Assembly: GCA_011389535.1 (NCBI GenBank)
Contig: JAABUE010000004.1
Coordinates: forward strand, 1-43,918
Origin: Anaerolineales bacterium
GTDB taxonomy: Bacteria; Chloroflexota; Anaerolineae; Anaerolineales; Villigracilaceae
DNA: 43,918 bases
Reading direction: 5' to 3'
A program made the position numbers and the translations under genes. Shown in pieces: positions 1 through 7,290 of the stretch. The notes below the pieces were generated by a model that saw only the letters and a program-made list of their open reading frames with translations, was not told where the DNA came from and did not search any database. The first letter of the stretch is position 1. Each line of letters begins with the position of its first letter.

Positions 1-25
1 CCGTAACAAGATCGGTTGAGCCGCA

Positions 26-448
26 TCAACCCCGGCCACTTTTCTTCAAATACGCTTCAATCGAAGTCCGCGTGTAAGCATCCAGTTCCAACCCCAGCGC
101 TTCTTGTGGCGCTATCCAGATATATTCCTGCGCCTCGTTGTTCAACACCACATCGGTGCTATCCGTCTTCGCGGCAAAATCGAAGAAGATGAAATGGCGC
201 TGTTTCCAGAAGGCGGGATCGTAGATGAATTGCTGGAAGGTGATGAATTCCAGATCGTAAATATCCAGCCCGGTCTCTTCCTTCGCTTCGCGGACGGCGG
301 CTTCTTCTATCCGCTCGCCCAGCTCCACGTGCCCGCCGGGGATCACGTAGGCGCCCGGCCACTTGTGCGATTGTAACAGCAGCAGTTCGCCCTGCTGGTT
401 GAAGATAAAAACGCCGACGGTCGGTTCGGGGAATTGTTGCTCAGCCAT
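26..448 (-). CDS. NUDIX hydrolase
   Basis: This 140-residue protein is a single NUDIX domain, which hydrolyses a nucleoside diphosphate linked to another moiety using Mg2+. The NUDIX box is complete at about residues 38-60: GG, then E six residues later, then REAKEETGL. Length is typical for a stand-alone cytosolic NUDIX enzyme. It opens with ATG. Substrate cannot be predicted from sequence; nucleotide-pool sanitation is the usual guess for this type. It is followed (towards lower coordinates) by only 25 bases of window, so its downstream partners are unseen. Upstream lies a palindromic repeat block and then the STAS gene on the same strand. Confidence 0.9.
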   Translation of the reverse strand: MAEQQFPEPTVGVFIFNQQGELLLLQSHKWPGAYVIPGGHVELGERIEEAAVREAKEETGLDIYDLEFITFQQFIYDPAFWKQRHFIFFDFAAKTDSTDVVLNNEAQEYIWIAPQEALGLELDAYTRTSIEAYLKKSGRG

Positions 449-476
449 TGGGGAGGATTATACTGGTTAAAGATAA

Positions 477-579
477 ACCGCCAAGACGCCGAGAGCGCCA
501 AGGGATGTGCAAAGCCGCCAAGCATGCTTGGCGGCTTTTTTATGAATCTTGGCGCACTTCGCGTGCTTGGCGGTAAAAA
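477..579. repeat. Nested inverted repeat with a perfect 28-bp palindrome
   Basis: The gap between the NUDIX and STAS genes is almost wholly a nested inverted repeat. Outer arms begin ACCGCCAAG near 477 and end CTTGGCGGT near 575 and pair imperfectly over about 26 bases. Inside sits a perfect 28-bp palindrome at 511-538 with a GCATGC centre. A T run follows the palindrome on the plus strand only, although both flanking genes are on the minus strand, so it is not an obvious terminator for them. Repeats built from CGCCAAG units look like a dispersed non-coding element. Confidence 0.7.
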
Positions 580-587
580 TACTCCAA

Positions 588-986
588 CTAATCGAAGGAT
601 TTCAACGCATCTTCCATTGTCGGGTAGAAGGGGATGTTGTGCAGGAACCCGGCCAGGTTGAGCACGTAATAGACTTCCGGCGAGGCCCCGGCCAGTTTGA
701 AGTAGGGAGATTTATAAGGCTCGTCGCCTTCTCGCGCGGCTTCGATTTCTTCCGTGGGCGTGCACATTTTGAAGATATTATGCAATGCCCGCAGTCCCGC
801 GCTGGAGATGTGTTTCAGGTCCTGCAAATCCAGCAACAAAAAATTGGCCCCGCTTTCGAAGGCCTGGTTGGCCCGTTCGCACAAGTCATCTTCGCTGGAT
901 GCGTCCAGGGTGCCACTTAAGTGGAACACGGTCACCTTTTCTCTATCCCTGGCTTGCGAACTCGTGATCGACAGAGCGTCTGTCAT
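588..986 (-). CDS. STAS-domain protein (anti-sigma factor antagonist-like)
   Basis: This 132-residue protein is a single STAS domain of the SpoIIAA/RsbV type. Such proteins bind an anti-sigma factor or serve as modules of partner-switching signalling, and are controlled by phosphorylation of a conserved Ser. Visible features are the TVFHLSGTLDA first strand, the LLLDLQDL strand and the SSAGLRAL helix start, where Ser61 or Ser62 is the likely phosphosite. It carries an insertion of acidic residues (TPTEEIEAAREGDEP) before the last third. The start is preceded by a strong AAGGAGG site. A close paralogue is encoded at 42887-43270. No kinase or sigma factor gene is adjacent, so its partners are unknown. 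Confidence 0.88.
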   Translation of the reverse strand: MTDALSITSSQARDREKVTVFHLSGTLDASSEDDLCERANQAFESGANFLLLDLQDLKHISSAGLRALHNIFKMCTPTEEIEAAREGDEPYKSPYFKLAGASPEVYYVLNLAGFLHNIPFYPTMEDALKSFD

Positions 987-1070
987 CTGCTACCTCCTTA
1001 ACAGGGTATCTCAAACCAAAAAGCCCGTCTAATGAAAGAATTATACTTCAGTTGGATATGTCTCGTTTTG

Positions 1071-1194
1071 TCACCCTGAACGAAGTGAAGGGTCTCCCGT
1101 GCAAAGCGAGGGGATTCTTCGCTCCCTGTGGTCACCCACGCGTGCCTGCACCGCCCGTGTCTAGCCGCAGGGTAGGTATACGCAGGCACGCGTG
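1071..1194. repeat. Composite dispersed repeats, including a 51-bp copy shared with 17623-17673
   Basis: Upstream of the STAS gene are two repeat modules. At 1071-1096 is a short inverted repeat of the CACCCTGAACGAAGTG type. At 1137-1194 is a perfect 13-bp inverted repeat with arms CACGCGTGCCTGC and GCAGGCACGCGTG. Positions 1144-1194 match the reverse complement of 17623-17673 at 42 of 51 bases by hand alignment, so this is a two-copy dispersed repeat in the window. No open reading frame of merit lies here. Confidence 0.7.
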
Positions 1195-1200
1195 AGAAAT

Positions 1201-1905
1201 TTAAAATAGCGGCAGGCGCGCCCCGTTCAGCTTCCGAGCTTCATCCGAGCACAGATACAGCATTCCCGCGGCGATCTCTTCAGGAGAAGTCCCTTTGTCC
1301 CGGACGGACTGTCCGGGGTTGCCGCTGCCTTCCGGGTCGATGGAATTAACCTGGATCACGTTGGCGGTCAGGTTTGTGCCTTTGAACTCCTCCGCCAGGC
1401 TGAGCAGCAGGGCTTCCTGGGCGGCCTTTCCCATTCCATAAGCCGCCCTTTTGGCAGGCGGACTGCCCGCGGAATCCGAAGAGACGGCAATCACCCGTCC
1501 CCAGCCGTTGGAGGCCAGTTTTGGCGAAAAGGCCCGCAGCAGGTGGATCGTTGTCCAGGCATGCTGGTCGAGCATGGACTTGAACTCATCCACCCCGGAC
1601 TCGGCGATGGTCCTGCCGCCGGTCCAGCCGCCGACCAGGTGGATCAGGGCGTCGACCCGCCCGAATTTGGCGGAAACCGCTTCGGCTGAGTCCCGCACCG
1701 CGTTCGGGTCGCTCAGGTCCGCGGCATGGGTCATGATACGCTCGGAGGGCAGGTCCAGGTCACGGGCCAGGGCGTCCAGTTTATCCTGATTCGTGCTCAA
1801 CAACGCCAGCGATGCGCCCTGCGCGGCGAAAACTCGCGCAACCACTTTACCTAGCCCGCCCGTTGCGCCGGTGATGACGACAGCCCGGTTCTCGAGATTA
1901 TTCAT
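1201..1905 (-). CDS. SDR-family oxidoreductase
   Basis: A classical short-chain dehydrogenase/reductase of 234 residues with an N-terminal Rossmann fold. The cofactor loop TGATGGLG is at residues 12-19. The catalytic residues are visible as Ser142/143 in AVSSDSAG and Tyr156/Lys160 in YGMGK. The substrate is not identifiable. It is the last gene of a minus-strand operon: its start overlaps the 3' end of the GTP cyclohydrolase II gene by 8 bases, implying translational coupling with riboflavin genes. A role in pterin or flavin metabolism is possible from that context, but SDRs are promiscuous neighbours, so I leave it general. Confidence 0.9.
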   Translation of the reverse strand: MNNLENRAVVITGATGGLGKVVARVFAAQGASLALLSTNQDKLDALARDLDLPSERIMTHAADLSDPNAVRDSAEAVSAKFGRVDALIHLVGGWTGGRTIAESGVDEFKSMLDQHAWTTIHLLRAFSPKLASNGWGRVIAVSSDSAGSPPAKRAAYGMGKAAQEALLLSLAEEFKGTNLTANVIQVNSIDPEGSGNPGQSVRDKGTSPEEIAAGMLYLCSDEARKLNGARLPLF

Positions 1906-2656
1906 AGAGAGCTGCGATCTGTTCTTCGGTCATGCCCTGGATGATCGGCCGGTCGGCCTGCTCCGCCAGGCGGGGTTTCCCCGAGAAATCGATAAAGTGG
2001 CCCGACTTGGCGGCCTTGGTCTCCAGGTAGAAACGGTTATGATCGTTCGGCTGCATGACGTGCGGGATGCGCCCGTTGACCTGGAGTCCGTGCTGGGTCA
2101 ACTGCTCGATCTTTTTAGGATTGTTGGTGATCAGGTCCACGGATTTGACCTTGAGCGACATCAGCATGTGAGCGGCCACAGCGTAATCGCGCTCATCGTC
2201 GCGGAAGCCGAGCGCCAGGTTAGCCTCAACAGTGTCCAAGCCCATATCCTGCAGGCTGTAGGCGCGGATCTTGTTAACCAGGCCGATCCCGCGTCCTTCC
2301 TGGCGCAGGTAGAGCACGATGCCTTTCTTCATCTGGCCGATCATTCTCAGCGCGGCTTCGAGCTGGTCGCGGCAGTCGCAGCGCAGCGAACCCATCACGT
2401 CCCCGGTCAGGCATTCGGAGTGCAGGCGAACGGGAACATCTTCCCCGCCGACGATTTCACCTTTGATAATGGCGATGTGTTCCTTTTCATCACGATTGTT
2501 CCAGAAAGCCACAATGTGGAAATCGCCAAATCGGGTTGGCAGTTCGGCAATGGCCTCGATGCGTACGCAGACCTTGTCTTTGCCTACCCCCTCGCATTCG
2601 TGGCAACAATTTTCCTCGATTAACTCTTCGATCACTTCATGTGTGAGTGCTGTCAT
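1898..2656 (-). CDS. ribA: GTP cyclohydrolase II
   Basis: It catalyses the first step of riboflavin synthesis, opening GTP to 2,5-diamino-6-ribosylamino-pyrimidinone 5'-phosphate with release of formate and pyrophosphate. The family signature is complete: RLHSECLTGD (78-87), the Zn ligands Cys82, Cys93 and Cys95 in SLRCDC, QEGRGIG (119-125) and DTVEAN. It is a stand-alone domain, not fused to DHBP synthase as in many bacteria. The N-terminus is about 30 residues longer than usual and carries four cysteines (17, 18, 21, 30), an odd feature that could bind metal. It overlaps the RibD-C-like gene upstream by 20 bases and the SDR downstream by 8, so the three form one operon. Confidence 0.95.
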   Translation of the reverse strand: MTALTHEVIEELIEENCCHECEGVGKDKVCVRIEAIAELPTRFGDFHIVAFWNNRDEKEHIAIIKGEIVGGEDVPVRLHSECLTGDVMGSLRCDCRDQLEAALRMIGQMKKGIVLYLRQEGRGIGLVNKIRAYSLQDMGLDTVEANLALGFRDDERDYAVAAHMLMSLKVKSVDLITNNPKKIEQLTQHGLQVNGRIPHVMQPNDHNRFYLETKAAKSGHFIDFSGKPRLAEQADRPIIQGMTEEQIAALYE

Positions 2657-3380
2657 TTAACCTCTTTATTGGTCCTGAGCGGAGGGCGGAGCCCGTAGTC
2701 GCCGGAAATTTGTATTTCAGCAGAATCCCGCCATCTTCCCAGGTTTCGACGTCCACCAGCTTCAACGGAATGGCGGCGCTGCGGGCAAGGCCCGGGCCGG
2801 CCGCCATGGTAGGAGCGGACTCGCCCCCGAACACCAGCGGCGCAAGGTAAGCGGTCAATTCGTCCACCAGCCCCAGCCGGAGCAGCTCAAAATTGAGCGT
2901 GGCGCCTCCTTCTACCATGAGACGGTTGATGCCGGTTTCTTTGAGTGTGCTCAGAGCTGCGGGTAGATCAACGCGCTTTGTTTCATGGACATATACCTCC
3001 ACACCCCGGGCGCGCAGGAATTCAAGCTGTTTTTTAGATGTATCCTGCGTGGTAAATATTACAGTCCGGGCAGGGCCTGCGTTCAGGAAATCGGAATCAG
3101 GCTGCAGGTCCGCGGTGGTGACGATGGCCACTTTGACGGGATTCGGCCCCAGCCCGCGCGCTTCCCTCTCTGCCCGCAATGCCGCCGATTTGACCGTCAG
3201 TTTCGGGTTTTCATCCAGCAGGGTGCGCCCGCCCACCATGACGGCGTCCGCTGCGGCGCGCAGCCTGTCTACACGCTCTTTGTCTCGCGGAGAGGAGATG
3301 CTCGCGCCACGCCGCTCGAATGTGTCGATCTTGCCGTCGGCGGTCATGGCCACGTTGATATGGACGTAGGGTCGTTCCAC
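2637..3380 (-). CDS. RibD C-terminal-type reductase (diaminopyrimidine or aminouracil phosphate reductase)
   Basis: A 247-residue protein of the RibD-C/DHFR-like reductase family, which reduces the ribosyl side chain of a riboflavin precursor using NADPH. Visible family features are NVAMTADGKI near the N-terminus, VMVGGRTLL, and VEGGATLNFELL. It stands alone, without the RibD deaminase domain, like the archaeal or fungal reductase that acts on the immediate product of RibA. That fits the adjacent ribA, but whether reduction precedes deamination here is inference. The start is GTG at 3380. About 20 residues after the last conserved strand (GGILLKYKF) look repeat-derived. It lies 35 bases after the M1 peptidase gene. 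Confidence 0.85.
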   Translation of the reverse strand: MERPYVHINVAMTADGKIDTFERRGASISSPRDKERVDRLRAAADAVMVGGRTLLDENPKLTVKSAALRAEREARGLGPNPVKVAIVTTADLQPDSDFLNAGPARTVIFTTQDTSKKQLEFLRARGVEVYVHETKRVDLPAALSTLKETGINRLMVEGGATLNFELLRLGLVDELTAYLAPLVFGGESAPTMAAGPGLARSAAIPLKLVDVETWEDGGILLKYKFPATTGSALRSGPIKRLNDSTHT

Positions 3381-3415
3381 CTGATTTTGAGTTCTCCTGT
3401 GCCGGAATTCTTACT

Positions 3416-5188
3416 CTACAGTCCGGCTTTTTCGAGCAGCTTGTTTACCACGCGGACCGTGATTTTGTGTTGGCGCTCTCGCACCTGCTCGAGGATAGGG
3501 CGGGCGTGCTCTCTGGCCCAGTCCGAGGCGAGCATGGCGCGGAAGATGGGCAGAACGTACAACATCCGGCCGTTCCTGCCAAGGTACTCTTTGATATGTG
3601 GCAGAATTTCTTCATAACCACTGTTGATGCAGGTAGCGTAGAAATAAGAATAGTGGGCGGCGTCATTCTTGCTTTTCAGGTCAAGAATCTCTTCGAAGTA
3701 TTTGCAATCCTCAACCGGGATCTGCTTCGGCAGCGCCTGTAAAAACGACAGGATCTGGTAGCGATGCCAGCCGGCCACCTGCTCTTCGGTCGGGCGGATT
3801 CCCTGTTTGTAGGCTTCCAACACGGCCTGCACTTCGTCATACAACGCCGATTGCGGTCTTCTACGCTCATCGGTCAGGCCCGGCTCATAAATCCACGTGT
3901 GGACGTTTATTCGCTCGAATACTTCCGGAAGCTCCTGCTTGAGAAAATCCAGGAATGCTTCGGTGGTCAAGGATTGGAACTGGTACGTCCGCATGTACTT
4001 TTGGATGAAGGCATCAAAACGCTCGCGCCCGACAACGTACTCGCATTCTTTCAGGAAGAAACTGCCCTTGTAATACGGGATGATGGTTGTGGCTTCATCC
4101 GGGTCCAGCCCTTCGGAGGGGACCTTCAGACGGGTCAGATCGGATTCCATGCCGACGCGTTCCATCACCTCGAACAGTCGCTGCTCATCGTAGACGGCCA
4201 TCAGGTCGGTGGCCTGCTTGCCTTCCAACACCTCGCTGATACGCGTTTCGGCGTAGGTGGTCCAACCCTCGTTCAACCAGAAATCTTCCCAGGTGGCGTT
4301 GGTCACCAGGTTACCGGTCCAGGCGTGGGCCAGTTCGTGGGTGATCAGGAAGGTCTGACCGCGGGTACCCAGGATGGCGGTCGGTGTCAGAAAGGTCAGG
4401 CGCGGGTTTTCCATCCCGCCATACGGGAAGGACGGCGGCAGGATCAACAGATCGTAACGGCCCCACAGGTACGGTCCTAACAACTTTTCCGCTTCGATGA
4501 TTTTTTCTTCGTTCCCGGCAAACTCCCAGGCGGCGGCTTCGATCAGCTGCGGCTCGGCGTAGACCCCCGTGCGCGGCCCCAGTTCACGGAAGACCAGGTC
4601 CCCCGCCCCGAGCGCAAACAAATAGGACGGGACCGGCTGCGGCATCTTGAACTGGAAGACACGACTGTCGCCACTCTCCCTGACCCCAACCTGCTCGGCC
4701 GCCATGACCGCGGTCAGCGCCCTGGGGACTTCTACCTCGGCGCTGAACGTGAAGCGCACCGAGGGCGTATCCTGGCAGGGAAAAACGCTGCGCGCGTGGA
4801 TGGCCTGGCACTGGCTGTACAGGAATGGGTGCTCCCCTCCGGCCGTCTGGACAGCCGGAAGCCATTGCAAAGCGCGCGCAGCGTTGGATGTGTTGAAGAC
4901 AAGGCTGAATGAACTGGCTCCATTCAGCTCTTTCAGGTGCAGGCGTTCCCCCAGCAATACGTCTTGCTGGTCAAATTCCCATTGCAGCTCTTTGCCTTCC
5001 ACAACGGCATTCAAAAGCTCGATCCCGGCAGTGTCCAGGAACAGCGATCCGCTCACCGGCTCCACAAGCCGGTAATCGGCCTCGATCTTCAGAATGTGCG
5101 CCTCGAAATCGGCCTGGATGCGCAGGTCGATGTGAGCGATTTTTCCCTGCTGCAAATCTGCATAGGAATGTGGGTCATGTTGTGTCAT
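3416..5188 (-). CDS. M1 family aminopeptidase, leukotriene A4 hydrolase-like
   Basis: A zinc aminopeptidase of 590 residues with the three-domain layout of the LTA4H/aminopeptidase B branch. It removes N-terminal residues from peptides in the cytosol; no signal peptide is visible. The exopeptidase motif GGMEN is at 257-261, the zinc site HELAH at 284-288 with the third ligand Glu307 in NEGW, and the catalytic Tyr372/373 in PYYKGS. The C-terminal all-helical repeat domain (about 470-590) matches LTA4H-type enzymes in position. Vertebrate LTA4H also hydrolyses an epoxide lipid, but bacterial members are expected to act only as peptidases. It is first in the operon with the RibD-C, ribA and SDR genes. 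Confidence 0.93.
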   Translation of the reverse strand: MTQHDPHSYADLQQGKIAHIDLRIQADFEAHILKIEADYRLVEPVSGSLFLDTAGIELLNAVVEGKELQWEFDQQDVLLGERLHLKELNGASSFSLVFNTSNAARALQWLPAVQTAGGEHPFLYSQCQAIHARSVFPCQDTPSVRFTFSAEVEVPRALTAVMAAEQVGVRESGDSRVFQFKMPQPVPSYLFALGAGDLVFRELGPRTGVYAEPQLIEAAAWEFAGNEEKIIEAEKLLGPYLWGRYDLLILPPSFPYGGMENPRLTFLTPTAILGTRGQTFLITHELAHAWTGNLVTNATWEDFWLNEGWTTYAETRISEVLEGKQATDLMAVYDEQRLFEVMERVGMESDLTRLKVPSEGLDPDEATTIIPYYKGSFFLKECEYVVGRERFDAFIQKYMRTYQFQSLTTEAFLDFLKQELPEVFERINVHTWIYEPGLTDERRRPQSALYDEVQAVLEAYKQGIRPTEEQVAGWHRYQILSFLQALPKQIPVEDCKYFEEILDLKSKNDAAHYSYFYATCINSGYEEILPHIKEYLGRNGRMLYVLPIFRAMLASDWAREHARPILEQVRERQHKITVRVVNKLLEKAGL

Positions 5189-5228
5189 TTACTGTTGTCT
5201 CTCCGCTGAATTTTGGATTTTTAAACAA

Positions 5229-5284
5229 CCACTAAGGCTCAAAGGCACAAAGACACAAAAATTCGTGTCTTCGTGACTCGGTGG
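5229..5284. repeat. Imperfect inverted repeat of the ACACAAAG/TTCGTGTC type
   Basis: Directly upstream of the M1 peptidase start lies an imperfect inverted repeat with arms starting CCACTAAGGC and ending CGGTGG, the inner part reading ACAAAGACAC against GTGTCTTCGTG. It looks like a dispersed intergenic repeat. No gene is visible in it. Confidence 0.5.
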
Positions 5285-5285
5285 C

Positions 5286-5382
5286 CTAGTACCGCAACCA
5301 GGTTAAGTTGTAGGGTCAAACTTGAAAGATCACCTTGAAAATTTGCAGGATACCCTACAGCTTAAGGAAGTTGCGGCACTAG
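5286..5382. mobile_element. MITE-like element with 31-bp imperfect terminal inverted repeats
   Basis: A 97-bp segment begins CTAGTACCGCAAC and ends GTTGCGGCACTAG. The two 31-base ends match as inverted repeats at 25 of 31 positions by hand alignment, both also sharing TGTAGGGT. CTAG flanks both ends and could be a 4-bp target duplication. It is too short to encode a transposase, so a non-autonomous MITE or the fused ends of a lost insertion sequence fit best. It sits 15 bases from the broken end of a degV remnant, suggesting it was involved in that gene's decay. Confidence 0.6.
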
Positions 5383-5397
5383 TGGTAGATCATTCTT

Positions 5398-5565
5398 CTA
5401 CAGGATAAAAACACAGCCCCGCTGTGCCCGGCCCGGGTCAGTCGGCAGCCAGCGCAGGAATTCGTCGCGCTGGATGTAATAGGCCACCACGTAAATATTC
5501 AATTCTTTGAGCATGGTTTCGGGGATACTGGCGGTGCTGTCGGTAACGATGGCTATATTTGGCAT
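5398..5565 (-). pseudogene. degV-family N-terminal remnant
   Basis: Fifty-five codons run from an ATG at 5565 with a good AGGAGG site to a stop at 5398. The first 24 residues (IAIVTDSTASIPETMLKELNI) are the canonical DegV N-terminal strand and fatty-acid-binding loop. The sequence then passes straight from VVAYYI to QRDEFLRWLPT, which in full DegV proteins is separated by further residues, so an internal deletion is likely. The rest of the roughly 280-residue protein is missing. The longer reading frame that extends to 5772 has no site and no family match before this ATG. It is therefore a dead gene, next to the MITE-like element. Confidence 0.7.
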
Positions 5566-5663
5566 TGTGCCTCCTGTTACGAACGGTGACTCTATTGTAC
5601 TCTTTATTTCAAACCTCCTGCGCGCTACAATGCAAAAAGGGCTTACGTGGATCGCGAGAGCTG

Positions 5664-5706
5664 CCGAAAATAAGGGGGCATGCATAATACGTTCGCTTAT
5701 TTTCGG
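5664..5706. repeat. 11-bp perfect inverted repeat in the degV-kamA gap
   Basis: Arms CCGAAAATAAG and CTTATTTTCGG are perfect and separated by 21 bases. It lies in the 355-base gap between the degV remnant and kamA, about 35 bases upstream of the predicted kamA promoter. It could be an operator or a remnant hairpin of the degV leader; nothing decides between these. Confidence 0.5.
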
Positions 5707-5739
5707 TCTTCTCCCATTTTCAGCATAACTCCTGGAACA

Positions 5740-5768
5740 TTGACCCGCACTCTGTTTGCTTTTACAAT
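5740..5768 (+). promoter_or_regulatory. Predicted sigma-70-type promoter for kamA
   Basis: TTGACC (5740-5745) and TACAAT (5763-5768) are separated by 17 bases, a near-consensus housekeeping promoter. Transcription would begin about 5775, giving a leader of roughly 145 bases before kamA. It is the only strong promoter seen upstream of the six plus-strand genes from kamA to the aldo/keto reductase. Confidence 0.6.
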
Positions 5769-5920
5769 ACATTTATGAAACTGTCACATGTTGAGTTTAT
5801 TGGAAGAGCCCCGTTTTTCGGTGGATTCTTCCGCCCCGACCATGACCCTCCGCGTGTGTTTTCGATTCAGCTGTCCTATCTTTAGAATTCCCTTTTTAGA
5901 CCAACCCGGAGGATAAACCC

Positions 5921-7264
5921 ATGCCTAGCCCTATTGTTTCCAAACGTGCCCCCATCTACGCCGACGTTCCCGATGAAAAGTGGAACGACTGGCGTTGGCA
6001 GTTAAGCCATCGCTTGAATACTGTCGAAGAGATCGAAAAAGTTGTCCCGCTGACCGATAGCGAGCGCAAAGCGCTCCAGACCAGCGGTCTGTTCCGTGTG
6101 GATATCACGCCTTACTTCATCTCCTTGATCGACCCGGATGACCCGAACGACCCTGTACGCATACAGATCATCCCGCGGGCCGAAGAGATGCAGGCCTTCA
6201 CATCCATGATGGAAGATTCCCTGGCCGAAGACCGCCACTCCCCCGTCCCGGGCCTGGTTCACCGCTACCCGGACCGGGTCTTGATGCTGGTAACGACCCA
6301 GTGCGCCTCGTACTGCCGCTACTGCACCCGCTCGCGCATCGTGGGCGATCCCGGCCAGACCTTTTCACGCCAGGAATTCGAAGCGCAGATCGAATATCTC
6401 AAACGCACCCCACAGGTGCGCGATGTACTGCTCTCCGGCGGCGACCCGCTGGTGCTGGCGCCCAAAATTTTGGAAGAAATCCTGAGACGCCTGCGTGAGA
6501 TCCCGCATATCGAGATCGTCCGCATCGGTTCTCGCGTGCCGGTGTTCATGCCCATGCGCATCACCCAGGAATTGTGCGACATGCTGGAGAAGTACCACCC
6601 GTTGTGGATCAATATCCATATCAACCATCCCAACGAGATCAGCCAGGAACTGGCCGATGCCTGCGACCGCATGAGCCGCGCCGGCATCCCTCTGGGAAAC
6701 CAGTCCGTTTTGCTGGCGGGTGTGAACGATTGTGTCCACATCCAGCGCGAGCTGGTCCAGAAGACGACCCGCATCCGTGTGCGCCCGTATTACCTCTACC
6801 AGTGTGACCTGGTGGAAGGCGCCGGTCACTTTCGCACACCGGTGGCCAAGGGCATCGAGATCATCGAAGGCCTGCGTGGTCACACCTCGGGCTATGCGGT
6901 CCCGCAATTCATCGTGGACGCGCCCGGCGGTGGCGGCAAGATCCCGGTCATGCCCAATTACCAGATCAGCGCCTCTGACCACAAGATCATTCTGCGCAAC
7001 TACGAGGGCTATATCGCCTCGTATGAGGAGCCGACCGAATACGCAGCGCACGACCCGGCCACCTGCTCGTACTGCCAGAACAAGCGTCCGGAACCTGGCC
7101 AGACCGGCATCACGGGTCTGCTCGATGGTGAAGAAATGTTCCTGAAACCGGAAGGCTTCGACCTGATCCACGACCGGCATGGCATCCAGCATCGCCTGAA
7201 AGACGAGAAAAAGTGGAAGCCGCTGGGGATCGGGGCGGGGACGAAGGAAAACGCGGAAGGATAG
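5921..7264 (+). CDS. kamA: L-lysine 2,3-aminomutase
   Basis: A radical-SAM, PLP-dependent enzyme that converts L-lysine to beta-lysine. The 447 residues include the cluster motif CASYCRYC (Cys128, Cys132, Cys135) and the PLP lysine Lys340 in PGGGGK. Asp296 and Asp333 occupy the places of the two aspartates that bind the lysine side chain in the Clostridium subterminale enzyme, so this looks like a true lysine mutase and not the shorter EpmB type. A C-terminal CSYC pair (382, 385) matches the zinc-site region of the clostridial enzyme. The start has a CGGAGGA site. No beta-lysine acetyltransferase or lysine 5,6-aminomutase gene lies nearby, so whether beta-lysine serves as osmolyte precursor or catabolic intermediate is open. 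The lipoprotein gene follows 26 bases downstream. Confidence 0.95.
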   Translation: MPSPIVSKRAPIYADVPDEKWNDWRWQLSHRLNTVEEIEKVVPLTDSERKALQTSGLFRVDITPYFISLIDPDDPNDPVRIQIIPRAEEMQAFTSMMEDSLAEDRHSPVPGLVHRYPDRVLMLVTTQCASYCRYCTRSRIVGDPGQTFSRQEFEAQIEYLKRTPQVRDVLLSGGDPLVLAPKILEEILRRLREIPHIEIVRIGSRVPVFMPMRITQELCDMLEKYHPLWINIHINHPNEISQELADACDRMSRAGIPLGNQSVLLAGVNDCVHIQRELVQKTTRIRVRPYYLYQCDLVEGAGHFRTPVAKGIEIIEGLRGHTSGYAVPQFIVDAPGGGGKIPVMPNYQISASDHKIILRNYEGYIASYEEPTEYAAHDPATCSYCQNKRPEPGQTGITGLLDGEEMFLKPEGFDLIHDRHGIQHRLKDEKKWKPLGIGAGTKENAEG

Positions 7265-7290
7265 TTCTTTCCGAATCAAAGGAGAAACGA

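Noticed and set aside
1071-1194. Short CRISPR-like array
   Set aside because: Repeats are inverted and of unequal type, with no regular spacers; no cas genes are present.
1793-2623. 276-codon plus-strand frame
   Set aside because: Antisense to ribA, which has every family motif; the frame is a shadow.
3381-3415. FMN riboswitch ahead of the riboflavin genes
   Set aside because: The gap to the upstream gene is only 35 bases and shows none of the conserved RFN element.
3764-4480. 238-codon plus-strand frame
   Set aside because: Antisense to the M1 peptidase catalytic domain; no support.
5566-5772. N-terminal extension of the degV remnant to 5772
   Set aside because: No ribosome site, no family match, and it crosses the inverted repeat; the ATG at 5565 has both a site and the DegV start motif.
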